From Rhodothermales bacterium (GTDB taxonomy: Bacteria > Bacteroidota > Rhodothermia > Rhodothermales > Bin80), in NCBI GenBank assembly GCA_958296045.1, contig CATQHT010000003.1, positions 1,623,246 through 1,687,245 of the forward strand: a DNA stretch of 64,000 nt, in the 5' to 3' direction. The notes below the pieces were generated by a model that saw only the letters and a program-made list of their open reading frames with translations, made no database searches and was not told the origin of the DNA. A program made the position numbers and the translations under genes. This document shows, piece by piece, positions 38,509 to 48,321 of this stretch (positions are counted from its first letter, which is position 1; every line of letters begins with the position of its first letter).

Positions 38509-38880
38509 ATGAATTCAACTACCATGAAAAAGCCTGATTCAACCGTCCAGAATAGCCGCCCTGGCGTGCCGCCCACTGAGTTTCCGCTGCGTCCGAAGCG
38601 GCAGCGCTATACCTTGGCGTATAAGCGGCGGATCTTACAGGAGTCGGCACGCATGGGCCGCAGGTGGCATCATCAACGTACAGGCTGCAGTCACTGTTGC
38701 CCGTGGGTATCCGCACATCGGGAGTAAACATTCTAAGCAGTTTTCCCTGGAGTATCTCCAGATCGGCAGAATCATGCAGCATGAAGGCCGATGGATTCGT
38801 CAAGAATGGCGCCCCGGGCGCTACAGGCGTCGGTCTGGAACGCTTGCACCCCTGTACGAGGTGGCCGCCGGCTATGAGCG
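38509..38880 (+). pseudogene. Transposase orfA-like (IS3-type) helix-turn-helix remnant
   Basis: From the ATG at 38509 the frame encodes FPLRPKRQRYTLAYKRRILQES, the start of an IS3-type OrfA (R-x-Y-T/S-x-E-Y-K-x-x-I-L), then falls apart after about 30 more codons. In another frame near 38755-38870, IMQHEGRWIRQEWRPGRYRR and GTLAPLYE recall the second half of such a protein. There is no orfB. Decayed. Confidence 0.45.
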
Positions 38881-38907
38881 TTAGCATGTTGTGGCGATCC
38901 GGCGTAA

Positions 38908-40773
38908 TCACGAGCCCGGTTTGGGGCTTTTGGCCTTCTCCTTCACATATTTGCCGATAGAGGCGGCAGCTCGGGACCCAACAACCGCAGCCAGTGCCTC
39001 TGGCGTGGCCTCCTTCACCTTGCGAACAGTGCCGAAGGTCTTGACGAGATCCTTAGCGCGCTTCGGGCCGATGCGAGGGATGTCCAGCAGCTCCGAATGC
39101 AAAGCCTTCTTGCGGCGCTGCCGCCGCTGCAGCTCCACCGCGAACCGGTGCGCCTCGTCCCTTACGCGCTGCAGGAGCTGAAGGGACGCGCTCTGTCGGG
39201 CAATAAAGATGGGATCCGGCTCCCCAGGTATAAACAGAGACTCCATACGCTTGGCGAGCCCTACCATAGGGAAGAGACCTATGGCATCCACCTCCTTAAG
39301 CGCCTGCACGGCGCTCGAAAGCTGGCCCTTGCCTCCATCGATAAGAACCAAGTCTGGCTGGGCGTGAGCGCGGTCCCGCAGCACCCGCCGATAGCGGCGG
39401 TGCACCACCTCATGCATCGCGGCAAAATCGTCCGCCTTGCCGTCCGCCACGCTGCGGATCCTGTAGCTGCGGTACTCACTCTTACGCGGCTTACCGTCCT
39501 GAAATACGACGCACGAAGCCACGGTCCCCGTACCACCAAGGTGGGAAATGTCGAAGCACTCAATGCGGCGAGGCAGGCGCGGGAGCTCTAAATCCTTCTG
39601 CAGAGCGCGCACCGCGAACGGGATTCGGTCCTCACCCCGCCGGACCAGCTGCTGCACCCAGTCGTCGATGACTACGCGGGCGTTGGTCTCAATCATGCGC
39701 ATAAGCGCCGCCTTTTCGCCGCGTTGGGGCACCTTCAGCAGCACTCGGCGCCCCCGGCGCCTAGCAAGATACGCCTCTAGCGCCTCCGGGCTGGTACACG
39801 GACTAGCCAGGAAAACCTCCGCGGGGATGAATGCGGCCTCCGTATACGTGCGCTCCAGGTAGGTCTGCATAAGGTCCGCCTCGCTGTGTCCCGCGATACC
39901 AGAAAGAATCTTTTGCTGCTTACCGATAATTTTACCGTCCCTGACCTTGAAACGCACGGCCGATGCGACATCCTCTTCGCGGTGCGTGGCAACAGCAAAG
40001 AGATCCCGATCCACAGGCGTATCAGTCACCACCTTTTGCTTTTCCGCATAATTCTTGACGGCTGCCACCTGGTTGCGCAACAGTGCGGCCTCCTCAAAGC
40101 GAAGCGCTTCGGCCGCCTGGCGCATAGCAGATTCGAGCATCTCCACAAGCGCCGTCGTCCGGCCACGCAGAAAAGCCTCCACGCGGCGGATGGTCGCGTC
40201 GTAGTCTTCCGGCGTCTGGTAGCCGACACAAGGACCTGCACAGTTCTTGATATGGTACTCAAGGCACGTCTTGTACTTACCTTGGGCGATGGCGCGTTCG
40301 CTCAGATTCAGCGTGCACGTTCGCAGCTGAAAAATTTGGCGAACCGAACGGAGCGCCCGCCGCATGTTGCCGACATCGGTGTAAGGACCAAAATACCTGG
40401 ATCCGTCATTAATGCGGCGCCTTGTGGGAAAGACGCGCGGAAAGGGTTCGCGTTTGATGCAGATGAAGGGATAAGACTTGTCGTCACGCAGGTTTATGTT
40501 GTAGCGTGGCCGGTGCTGCTTGATAAGGTTGTTTTCCAGGATGAGGGCTTCGGTTTCGGTGTCGGTGACAATCACCTCAACGTCGCTCGTTTTCCTGTAC
40601 AGCACCTTGTGGCGGCCTTCGAGCTGCTCATGCCGTCCGAAGTGGCTGCGCACGCGGCTTCTGATGTTTTTGGCTTTACCCACATAGAGGAGTCTGCCAT
40701 CGGAGTCTTTGAACTGGTAAACGCCATTGACCGTTGGAAGCGTAGCGATCTTCTCTAACAGCGCGTCCGTCAC
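38908..40773 (-). CDS. uvrC: Excinuclease ABC subunit C
   Basis: A 621-residue nucleotide-excision repair nuclease. The GIY-YIG domain is at the N-terminus (GVYQFKDSDGRLLYVGKAKN and the downstream EALILENNLIKQHRPRYN with the catalytic glutamate). The Cys-rich segment CLEYHIKNCAGPCVGY follows, then the UvrB-binding helices (about 200-235), then the RNase H-like endonuclease domain with IECFDISHLGGTGTVASCVVF and VLIDGGKGQLSSA. A C-terminal helix-hairpin-helix (LLDIPRIGPKRAKDLVKTF) completes it. It starts with GTG at 40773 that overlaps the stop of the epimerase-like gene as GTGA, so the two are probably translated from one message. Confidence 0.95.
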   Translation of the reverse strand: MTDALLEKIATLPTVNGVYQFKDSDGRLLYVGKAKNIRSRVRSHFGRHEQLEGRHKVLYRKTSDVEVIVTDTETEALILENNLIKQHRPRYNINLRDDKSYPFICIKREPFPRVFPTRRRINDGSRYFGPYTDVGNMRRALRSVRQIFQLRTCTLNLSERAIAQGKYKTCLEYHIKNCAGPCVGYQTPEDYDATIRRVEAFLRGRTTALVEMLESAMRQAAEALRFEEAALLRNQVAAVKNYAEKQKVVTDTPVDRDLFAVATHREEDVASAVRFKVRDGKIIGKQQKILSGIAGHSEADLMQTYLERTYTEAAFIPAEVFLASPCTSPEALEAYLARRRGRRVLLKVPQRGEKAALMRMIETNARVVIDDWVQQLVRRGEDRIPFAVRALQKDLELPRLPRRIECFDISHLGGTGTVASCVVFQDGKPRKSEYRSYRIRSVADGKADDFAAMHEVVHRRYRRVLRDRAHAQPDLVLIDGGKGQLSSAVQALKEVDAIGLFPMVGLAKRMESLFIPGEPDPIFIARQSASLQLLQRVRDEAHRFAVELQRRQRRKKALHSELLDIPRIGPKRAKDLVKTFGTVRKVKEATPEALAAVVGSRAAASIGKYVKEKAKSPKPGS

Positions 40774-41639
40774 GCTTGCGCGGATCTGAAGTGAGCCAAA
40801 AGTACCGCTGTGAGCAGCTCTGGATCCGCGTGCGCGTTACCCCTGTCTTGCTGGCCTGTAGGCAGGATACAGAGGTCGCTGTCCGCTATCCGACTATGCA
40901 GGCGTACGGCCTGGGCGGCGTGCCCGGCGTTGGCGCAGACTAGGACTGGGACGCGGCACTGGCCGGTGGCCGCGTCTGCAGGCGCGCCCATCGCATAGAG
41001 CGTGAGCGAATGGCAGAACGCATCAGCGCAGTGCAAAGCCTGTCCTTCCTGGCCGGAGCCAATCACCACCCAGTGTTCACGTCCCAGTTGCTTACTTTGG
41101 GCCTCTTGGCCCGCGGCCGCGACCGACGGTGCGGTCACCAACGTGGCCCGGCCCCTAAGTGCTTCTGCAAGTTCAGGACAGCGGTTCTTGCCGATCAGAA
41201 CCACGGGGTCTAAGGGATGCGAGGCTTGGCAGAATTCAAACAGGATGCCCGCCGTGTCGCGAGGGTGAAGAAAAAAGATCCGCTTACCACCCGCACCAAT
41301 ATTGGGCTGGGACCCCAGTGGGGTCAGCCCAGCGCTCTGCGCCTCTTGAAACGCCGCATCAATGTTCGGTACCGAAAAGGCCAGGTGGTGCACGCCACCG
41401 GTGCGCTTGGCAAGAAACCTGGCGACAGGCGAGTCGGGCCCCAGCGCCTCCAGAACCTCAATAGAGGTTTCGCCGGGCCCGAAAAAGTGCACGCGAACCC
41501 CCTGCCGCCGCACTGTTTCGCTGAAATGGGACGTAAGCCCCAGATGGGTGACCAGAAGCTCCTGGAGCGTCGCTACGTCTCTGGAGGCAAGCCCTACATG
41601 ATCAAGTCGGAGCGGCATGGATCTCTGAGCAGGCGCCAT
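40770..41639 (-). CDS. Methylmalonyl-CoA epimerase with unassigned C-terminal domain
   Basis: A 289-residue protein. The N-terminal 140 residues are a glyoxalase/VOC fold of the methylmalonyl-CoA epimerase type: LRLDHVGLASRD, FFGPGETSIEVLEALGPDS, GGVHHLAFSVPNID and the end GILFEFCQ, with metal ligands H, E, H and E in the expected places. The enzyme interconverts (R)- and (S)-methylmalonyl-CoA. The last about 145 residues (from PVVLIGKN) look like an alpha/beta domain with strands VTLVTAP-like, HWVVIG and VPVLVCANAG, and I do not recognise the family. It overlaps uvrC by four bases. Confidence 0.75.
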   Translation of the reverse strand: MAPAQRSMPLRLDHVGLASRDVATLQELLVTHLGLTSHFSETVRRQGVRVHFFGPGETSIEVLEALGPDSPVARFLAKRTGGVHHLAFSVPNIDAAFQEAQSAGLTPLGSQPNIGAGGKRIFFLHPRDTAGILFEFCQASHPLDPVVLIGKNRCPELAEALRGRATLVTAPSVAAAGQEAQSKQLGREHWVVIGSGQEGQALHCADAFCHSLTLYAMGAPADAATGQCRVPVLVCANAGHAAQAVRLHSRIADSDLCILPTGQQDRGNAHADPELLTAVLLAHFRSAQA

Positions 41640-41683
41640 AATCCTGATACGCAGCCGGATGACCGTTATTCCGGCGTTACCTG

Positions 41684-42994
41684 ATGCCAGAGCTTGCAGT
41701 CCGTGCGCATCGACTGGCCGTGCGGCACCTACTCAGGATAGAGGTCGGGGGCGCATACGTAAGTAAGGTACGGCAATCAGAAAAAGATCCTCGTGCGACA
41801 CGGAGGGCTATGGACCTCACTGCATCGGTGACGCGCTGGCGTCGCTGGCTGGACTTTCTGCTGAGCACATTCTACCGTGGCAACTACCGGAAGGTCGAGC
41901 CGCCGCTGAAGCAGATTCTGCGTATCGCCGCGTTCGAGTGTTTCGTGGCCCATCGTCCGCCGCACGCGGCGGTGTCGCGCGCGGTGACCCTGGCGTCCAC
42001 CATGGTGCGCCCGGGCGCCGGACGTCTGGTCAATGGCGTGCTGCGCACCATGTTGCGCAGCACGCTTCCAGAGCCGTCCAGCGGGGACACTACCGACGAC
42101 CTAGCTACGCGCCATTCGCACCCCACTTGGATGGTGAGGCGCTGGCAAGAGCGTCTGGGGCTGCCACGAACGCTGGAGCTGCTAAAGCACAACAATCAGC
42201 GGCCGTGGTTTGGCGTCCGCTGCACGCCGCAGATGCCATCGGTGACCCAGCTCAAAGCGCAGCTGACGCAGTTGGGCGTGGCATGGCAGGAGCCGGCATG
42301 GCTGCACGACTTTGTGCGCGTTTCGAAGGTCGGGCCACTGTTGCGGGCGGGCCTTATGGAGCAGGGGCGCTGCGCCGTCCAGGATGAGGGGGCCGGTCTG
42401 GTGGTGCGCCTTCTGGATCCGCAGCCCGACGAACGTATCATTGACCTGTGCGCCGCGCCCGGTGGCAAAACGCTTTACGCGGCCGAGAGGATGTGCAATC
42501 GCGGAGCAATCATTACCAACGACATGCACGAGGGCCGCCTGCAGCCGTTGGAGGTGGCAGCCAATGCGCATGGCATCTCCATCATTGAAGCGTCACACGC
42601 GGATGCTCGCCGCCTGGATATACCGCCGGCTGTGCGCGTACTGCTTGATGTGCCCTGTACTGGCACAGGTGTACTGGCCAAACGGGCTGACCTCCGGTGG
42701 CGGCGCAGCCCCGAAGACCTCGACAGAATCGCGCTTGTGCAACAGGAACTCTTGGATGCGGCAGCACGCCTAGTGCGCAGAGGAGGCATCCTGGTGTACA
42801 GCACCTGTTCCATCGAGGCGGAAGAGAATGAAGCCCAGGTGGCGGCCTTTCTCGCGCGCCATCTGGACTTTGTGGTGGAAACCGCCGCGGATCTAGTGCC
42901 TAGCGACGTAGTGTCGCGTGAAGGTTTTTTGCGAACTTTACCGCCAGACCACCCAGCCGATGGCACGTTTGCGGCCCGCATGCGTCGGACCTGA
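41684..42994 (+). CDS. rsmB: 16S rRNA (cytosine-967-C5)-methyltransferase
   Basis: A 436-residue protein with an N-terminal NusB-like RNA-binding domain (LRIAAFECFVAHRPPHAAVSRAV and VNGVLRTMLR) and a C-terminal SAM-dependent methyltransferase. The blocks VQDEGAGLVVRLLDPQP, DLCAAPGGKTLYAAE (SAM binding), LLDVPCTGTGVLAKRADLRW and LVYSTCSIEAEENE contain the two cysteines (PC and TC) used by RNA m5C methyltransferases. The enzyme modifies C967 of 16S rRNA. Start at 41684, 45 bases away from and divergent to the epimerase-like gene. All catalytic residues intact. Confidence 0.92.
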   Translation: MPELAVRAHRLAVRHLLRIEVGGAYVSKVRQSEKDPRATRRAMDLTASVTRWRRWLDFLLSTFYRGNYRKVEPPLKQILRIAAFECFVAHRPPHAAVSRAVTLASTMVRPGAGRLVNGVLRTMLRSTLPEPSSGDTTDDLATRHSHPTWMVRRWQERLGLPRTLELLKHNNQRPWFGVRCTPQMPSVTQLKAQLTQLGVAWQEPAWLHDFVRVSKVGPLLRAGLMEQGRCAVQDEGAGLVVRLLDPQPDERIIDLCAAPGGKTLYAAERMCNRGAIITNDMHEGRLQPLEVAANAHGISIIEASHADARRLDIPPAVRVLLDVPCTGTGVLAKRADLRWRRSPEDLDRIALVQQELLDAAARLVRRGGILVYSTCSIEAEENEAQVAAFLARHLDFVVETAADLVPSDVVSREGFLRTLPPDHPADGTFAARMRRT

Positions 42995-43029
42995 GCCCCA
43001 GGCATACCAAGGTATATTCAACGAAGGAC

Positions 43030-46000
43030 GTGACAAACAGAAATAAGATGTTCCCAATGGCGTGGGCAATCCTGCCATGCCTCGCCCTGCTTTGGGCGGC
43101 TTGCCAGCAGCGCAGCATGCTCGAAGACGCGCTGCTCCATGTGGTGCACAACGACTCTGCCGCCACGCTGTCGGTGTTCCAAGGGCAGGATGCGGCGCCG
43201 ATCCTGGTGCAACACGCGGCCGAAGCGCACCGGCCGTTTCTGCATCCCATCATGTCGCCGGACCGGCAGAGCGAGGTGACACAATACAGTCCAGGCCACC
43301 ACCCACACCAAACGGGATTGTACTGGGGCCTTACGCGCCTTAATGGCCGCGACTATTTTCACAATCCGGGCAGTAACTACTGGCGTCGACGTGACGTGAC
43401 GGTGGTAGAAGACCAAGGTCCAACGGTACGTTGGGAGGTGTCTTATGACCTCCTGGACTCGACAGGCGCCGCGGTGTTGACCGAGACGCAGGAGTGGGCG
43501 ATGAAGGCCAAGCCCGACACCTTCGTGCTGGATCTGGTCTGGCGTGGCCGTGCCCATACTGACGTTACGGTGGGTCGTTATGACTATGGAGGGCTGTTTC
43601 TTCGGATGCCATGGCACCCGGGCATCGCTGGAAGCGCCGTCAACGCAGCGCGCCAGCGTGACCGGATGGCCGAGGGAAAGCGTGCGATGTGGATCGATGT
43701 GGGGATGCAGCTTCAGGGACGATCCGACTTCGCGCATGTAGCGATCTTTGACCATCCTGCCAACGGGGGCTTTCCTCAGCCTTGGCGCGTGGATGGGCAG
43801 CTGGGCGTGGGCCCGGTGCGAGCTCGCCTGGGGGACTGGCATATCCCTTCTGGGGCGGACGAGGTCATCCGGCATCGGGTGCTGGTGTACAGCGGCGCTC
43901 TGGACGACATGCAGCTTCGAAAAAGCTGGGAAGCATACACGGGCCAGGAGGGTGCCATGTATTCTACCGCGTCGTTGTGGGGCATCGCGCAGCAGGAAGC
44001 GCGCGAGGCCACCTATCTGACACCGGACGAGGCGGCTGCCGCGATGACGGTGCCGGAAGGCTATGAGGTGACTGCCTGGGCTGGCGAACCCATGCTGACG
44101 CAGCCCATGGCATTTGCGTGGGACGATCGCGGGCGCCTATGGGTGGCAGAAAATCGTGACTATGAGTCCCGCCAGGAGGGCTTTTCTTCCTCTGGGGACA
44201 GCCGTATCGTCATTCTGGAGGACGTAGACCGGGATGGCCGAGCCGACATGCGGACGGTGTTTCTGGAAGGGATCGCCTTTCCGGCCGCGTTGGCGACAGG
44301 CTTCGGCGGCGTGTTTGTGGGAGCACCTCCACATCTGCTGTTCATTCCAGACAGCAACAACGATGATCGGGCCGACCTTAACGATGTGCAGGTGCTGCTA
44401 ACCGGCTGGGGCATCCGGGACCGGCACGAAACCATCAATAGCCTGCACTGGGGCCCAGACGGCTGGCTGTACGGGCTTGAGGGGTTTGCTACGCCAAGCA
44501 AGATTCGCAAGCCGCAACCGGGCACTGCCATGTACCGTGGGGGAGATCCCTTTCCAGAGGATCTGCTCAAGGGCGACGGCGTGGATATCGATGGTGGGGT
44601 CTGGCGCTATCATCCAGTGCTGGAGCGCTTTGAGGTTGTAGCACACGGATTCAGCAACCCATGGGGCATCGACTATGATGCACACGGACAAATGTTTATC
44701 AGTGCGTGCGTCATCCCGCACCTTTTTCACGTGATTCCAGGGGGCATCTACCAGCGCCAGGGAGGCCGTCACTTCAATCCGTATATCTATCAGGACCTAG
44801 CGCCTATCGTCGACCACCGTCACCGCTCGGCGCATGGCGGAGCCCGCATCTACCAGTCAGACGCCTTTCCGCGGCGGGAGCAGGGCCGCCTATTTATGGC
44901 CAACATTCATGAGCATGCGGTTCTGAGCGATGTGCTCGACATTGATCGCTCGGGATTCGTAGCCCGACACGGTGACGACTTCATGCTGGCCAATAACGCC
45001 CAGTGGGTGGGGTTCAGCATGGAGATCGGGCCTGAGGGTGGTTTGTACGTGCTGGACTGGCACGACGCGGACATCTGCGGCGCGGACGTTCATGACAAGG
45101 ACACCGGGCGCATCTTTCGCATTCTGCCCTCCAACTCGCTCGCTGACGAATGGGACCGCCGTTATGAAGATCTGCGAAGCCATTCTGACTCAAGCCTAGC
45201 CGCCTACCAGGCAAGTCCCAGCGACTGGCATGCGCGGCGCGCCCGGGTGGTTTTGCAGCACCGTGCGACCGAGCGCACCATCGATCCTGCGGCGGTCCAG
45301 GTTCTCATGGACCTTTTCACCCAAGCATCAACCACGACTGTGCGTCTTAAGGCACTGTGGGCGCTACATGTGACCGGAGGGTTGCCCAAGGCGCGGCTCA
45401 TTGAGGCGCTTCGCGACACTGATGAATATGTGCGCGCCTGGGCAATCCAGCTCCTTCTGGAGGCCGGCAATCCGGCAGATGACATCGTAGACCACCTTGT
45501 ATCTATGGCCAAGCGGGATAGATCTCCCGTTGTTCGCAAGTACTTGGCTGCTGGTCTGCAGCGCATAGACGTGGCGCGGCGTGCGCCCCTGGCGGCTGCA
45601 CTTACTAGGCGGGAAGAGGATGCCGACGATCCAAACATTCCGCTTTTGATATGGACGGGAGTGGAGCCGATCGTTGAGCCAAATGCATCGGCTGCTCTCG
45701 CGATCGCCGATCAGTCGCGCTTACCGCTGGTCACACGCTTTATTGCTCGGCGCGTGGTGGATGCGGATATGACAGATGATTTGGTGCGTGCGCTGCCGGG
45801 CAGCCGCAGGGCACGTGTGCCCTTACTCGAAGGGATGTTGGCTGGCCTTGAGGGTCGTCGCGATGCGGCCCGCCCGACGGAATGGGAGGAGACTGAACGG
45901 GCACTTAGCCGCGACAGGCGCACGACGGACCTGGCAGCGCGTATTGCGCGCACATTCAGCGATCTGGAAGCTGCGCAATCGCTCGTGGCCACTCTAAGCC

Positions 46001-46860
46001 AGGAGGAAGGCGACGCAGGGGCACGGCAATCTGCACTTCGGCGCTTAGCACTGAGCCAGCGCGATGAGCTGGCGGAGCTGCTGCCCAGTCTTGTGCAGGA
46101 TCCTCAGATGCGTGTGGAGGCTATTCGAGCGATGGCGGCATTCGACATGCCTGCACTCGGCGTGGAGCTGTTGAAGTTGTATCCAAAGCTGAGCGCCAAT
46201 GAGCGGGCAGAGGCGGTGCAGGCACTGGCATCTAGGCCCCGCTACGGCTGGCTTCTGACAAAAGCTATTGAGTCGGGCGCGGTGGCTCGCGCCGACGTGG
46301 CCCCACATGTGGCTCGTCAGCTCAGGCGTGTCGTGGGCAGCGGGTTCGTGGAAATCTGGGGCCCGATCGATCAGCTGCCTTATGATAAGATCGAGCTGGA
46401 AGCCCGGTATCGCACGTTGCTTACTGTGGATAGGCTGCAGCAGGCGGATGTGCAAGCGGGTCGCGCCATCTTTGCAACCGCCTGCGGCGCCTGTCACCAG
46501 ATGTATGGAGAGGGTGGACTGGTGGGACCCGACCTGACGGGAAGCAACCGCACCAGTCTGGATTATGTCCTGAGCAACGTGATAAGTCCTGGCGAAGAGA
46601 TCCAGGATGATTATCGTATGGTGATTGTCACGATGCGTGACGGGCGCACCCATATAGGCAGCATTGCCCAGGAGACGGATCGCCAGGTCACGATGCGTCT
46701 GGTGAGCCAGCCCGCAGTGGTGCTAAGTCGCAGTGATATCCAGTCGATAGAGGTGTCGAACATGTCGCTGATGCCGGAAGGCCTTTTCGAACCGCTTACG
46801 GACCAAGCGGTGGTGGACCTTGTCGCTTACCTGCGCACGGCGGAGCAGGTGCCGCTGTAG
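43030..46860 (+). CDS. DUF6807 + PVC-type dehydrogenase + HEAT repeats + cytochrome c fusion
   Basis: A 1276-residue secreted protein, start GTG 43030 or ATG 43048, with a signal peptide (MAWAILPCLALLWAAC) and a lipobox-like cysteine. About residues 40-310 match the DUF6807 (PmoA-type) fold: HRPFLHPIMSPD, SPGHHPHQTGLYWGL and YDYGGLFLRMPWH. Residues 335-720 resemble the PVC-type membrane-bound dehydrogenase beta-propeller: MAFAWDDRGRLWVAENRDYE, INSLHWGPDGWLYG, GAHGFSNPWGI-like and GLYVLDWHDADICG. Residues 735-1100 are HEAT-like repeats. Near the C-terminus C1152-G-A-C1155-H1156 is a heme c site (YGEGGLVGPDLTGSN follows). Known planctomycete proteins have the last three parts; the DUF6807 N-terminus is an addition. 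Likely an extracytoplasmic sugar-related oxidoreductase. Confidence 0.8.
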   Translation: MTNRNKMFPMAWAILPCLALLWAACQQRSMLEDALLHVVHNDSAATLSVFQGQDAAPILVQHAAEAHRPFLHPIMSPDRQSEVTQYSPGHHPHQTGLYWGLTRLNGRDYFHNPGSNYWRRRDVTVVEDQGPTVRWEVSYDLLDSTGAAVLTETQEWAMKAKPDTFVLDLVWRGRAHTDVTVGRYDYGGLFLRMPWHPGIAGSAVNAARQRDRMAEGKRAMWIDVGMQLQGRSDFAHVAIFDHPANGGFPQPWRVDGQLGVGPVRARLGDWHIPSGADEVIRHRVLVYSGALDDMQLRKSWEAYTGQEGAMYSTASLWGIAQQEAREATYLTPDEAAAAMTVPEGYEVTAWAGEPMLTQPMAFAWDDRGRLWVAENRDYESRQEGFSSSGDSRIVILEDVDRDGRADMRTVFLEGIAFPAALATGFGGVFVGAPPHLLFIPDSNNDDRADLNDVQVLLTGWGIRDRHETINSLHWGPDGWLYGLEGFATPSKIRKPQPGTAMYRGGDPFPEDLLKGDGVDIDGGVWRYHPVLERFEVVAHGFSNPWGIDYDAHGQMFISACVIPHLFHVIPGGIYQRQGGRHFNPYIYQDLAPIVDHRHRSAHGGARIYQSDAFPRREQGRLFMANIHEHAVLSDVLDIDRSGFVARHGDDFMLANNAQWVGFSMEIGPEGGLYVLDWHDADICGADVHDKDTGRIFRILPSNSLADEWDRRYEDLRSHSDSSLAAYQASPSDWHARRARVVLQHRATERTIDPAAVQVLMDLFTQASTTTVRLKALWALHVTGGLPKARLIEALRDTDEYVRAWAIQLLLEAGNPADDIVDHLVSMAKRDRSPVVRKYLAAGLQRIDVARRAPLAAALTRREEDADDPNIPLLIWTGVEPIVEPNASAALAIADQSRLPLVTRFIARRVVDADMTDDLVRALPGSRRARVPLLEGMLAGLEGRRDAARPTEWEETERALSRDRRTTDLAARIARTFSDLEAAQSLVATLSQEEGDAGARQSALRRLALSQRDELAELLPSLVQDPQMRVEAIRAMAAFDMPALGVELLKLYPKLSANERAEAVQALASRPRYGWLLTKAIESGAVARADVAPHVARQLRRVVGSGFVEIWGPIDQLPYDKIELEARYRTLLTVDRLQQADVQAGRAIFATACGACHQMYGEGGLVGPDLTGSNRTSLDYVLSNVISPGEEIQDDYRMVIVTMRDGRTHIGSIAQETDRQVTMRLVSQPAVVLSRSDIQSIEVSNMSLMPEGLFEPLTDQAVVDLVAYLRTAEQVPL

Positions 46861-47136
46861 TCCCCAGGCAGCGCGGCGACCGGACCACCAGTTGCGTCTG
46901 GCATGAGGCGCAGGATCAGGTCCGAGACTCTGCCCGGTGGCGGGGCTCAACAAATGCGGCACTTCGCCGTTGCACACGTCCAAGGAGTAATGGTAGGCGT
47001 GTACTATGGGCCATCAAGCGCACAATCAGTTCGATTGTTGGCACATGCCCTCCCCTCCCAACAGGTGCCGCGGCAGTTGTGGTCTTCTCTTCTCTGTTTC
47101 GGTTGCGCCTTCTGGCCGCGAGGTGTGTACCCTGTT

Positions 47137-48312
47137 ATGGAACCCGTTCAAACAGTGCTGATCGCCGTGCATAGATTTCTGCAAGCCGCCTTGTGCTGTT
47201 GCCTCGCAGGCATGTGGGGCCTAGTGCCACCCACCGAGCTTCATGCTCAGCGTATCGCCAAGTACGGGGCGGACTTCTTGGCAGGAGGCGTAGGTGCGCG
47301 TGCGCTGGCTATGGGCGGGGCCCATGTCGCGCTCACGCAAGACGTGTCAAGTGGGTACTGGAACCCAGCCGGACTGGGTATGGCCGTATATCCAGAATTC
47401 GCCTATATGCACGCCGAACGCTTTGCTGGCGTGGTCACGTTCGATTACGCAGGCGCTGCCTATCCCATCAATGCCACTAGCACGGTGGGGTTCAGCTTTT
47501 TTCGCAGCGGCGTGAATGACATCAAGAACACGCTGAATGCGTGGGATGCGGAGCGCAATCAGCCCAAGCCCGATCCAGAGTCCCACATAACGAGCTTTTC
47601 TGCGGCGGACATGGCGTTTTTTGTCAGCTATGCCCGGCGCTGGCGCGGCAGATACTATGTTGGCGTGTCCGCCAAAATTGTGCGGAGATCGATCGGTGAC
47701 TTTGCTGATGCGTGGGGCTACAGCTTCGATATCGGGGTGCAGCATCGCGGCAAGCGTTTTCTGCTGGGCCTCCAATTGCAGGATGCCAGCACCATGCTGC
47801 AGAGCTGGAGCGTCAACCCATCTGCATTTAACATCGATGGTACCAATCCTAGCACAGGCAACCCGTATACGTTTGAGGAGGTGTTTGCGCAGGAACTACC
47901 CACGGGAGAAACCTTCCTTGTTCTGCCTGTGGCCCGGCTTGGCAGCGGCATCATTTTTCCGGTAGGGCTGCGCAACGCGCTAACCGTTGGTATGGACGTT
48001 GATGTCGCTTTTGACGGTCAGCAGGCCAACGCCTTCAGCGTGGGAGACCTGTCGGTACATCCGCGCGCAGGTGCGGAGTTCAGCTTTAGCGATGTGCTGG
48101 CGCTTCGGGCTGGCATCAGCCGCATCAGCAGCACCCGTGGCTACGGACTGGACATCGTTCCGTCGGTAGGGGCTGGTGTACGTTTGTATGCTTTTGCCAT
48201 TGACTATGGGTTTGGCGACTTTGGCGGCCTTGCGTCAGAGTTGGGATTCTCCCACCGCATCTCTGTCCATTTTAGTTTGGAGCAGGAATCGTTGCGTAGA
48301 GCGGATAAGTAG
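47137..48312 (+). CDS. PorV/PorQ-family outer-membrane protein
   Basis: A 391-residue protein. The ATG at 47137 starts a usable signal sequence ending near LHAQ; longer frames upstream add no recognised sequence. The mature part begins with GADFLAGGVGARALAMGG, then AHVALTQDVSSGYWNPAGLG, the hallmark start of PorV/PorQ and related FadL-fold barrels. Amphipathic strands continue to a C-terminal strand (GFSHRISVHFSLEQESL). In T9SS bacteria PorV shuttles cargo proteins to the attachment complex, and PorQ is a sister; which of these it is I cannot say. It sits between the large fusion gene and mtnA in the same direction and may share their transcript. Confidence 0.8.
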   Translation: MEPVQTVLIAVHRFLQAALCCCLAGMWGLVPPTELHAQRIAKYGADFLAGGVGARALAMGGAHVALTQDVSSGYWNPAGLGMAVYPEFAYMHAERFAGVVTFDYAGAAYPINATSTVGFSFFRSGVNDIKNTLNAWDAERNQPKPDPESHITSFSAADMAFFVSYARRWRGRYYVGVSAKIVRRSIGDFADAWGYSFDIGVQHRGKRFLLGLQLQDASTMLQSWSVNPSAFNIDGTNPSTGNPYTFEEVFAQELPTGETFLVLPVARLGSGIIFPVGLRNALTVGMDVDVAFDGQQANAFSVGDLSVHPRAGAEFSFSDVLALRAGISRISSTRGYGLDIVPSVGAGVRLYAFAIDYGFGDFGGLASELGFSHRISVHFSLEQESLRRADK

Positions 48313-48321
48313 GAACGACCT

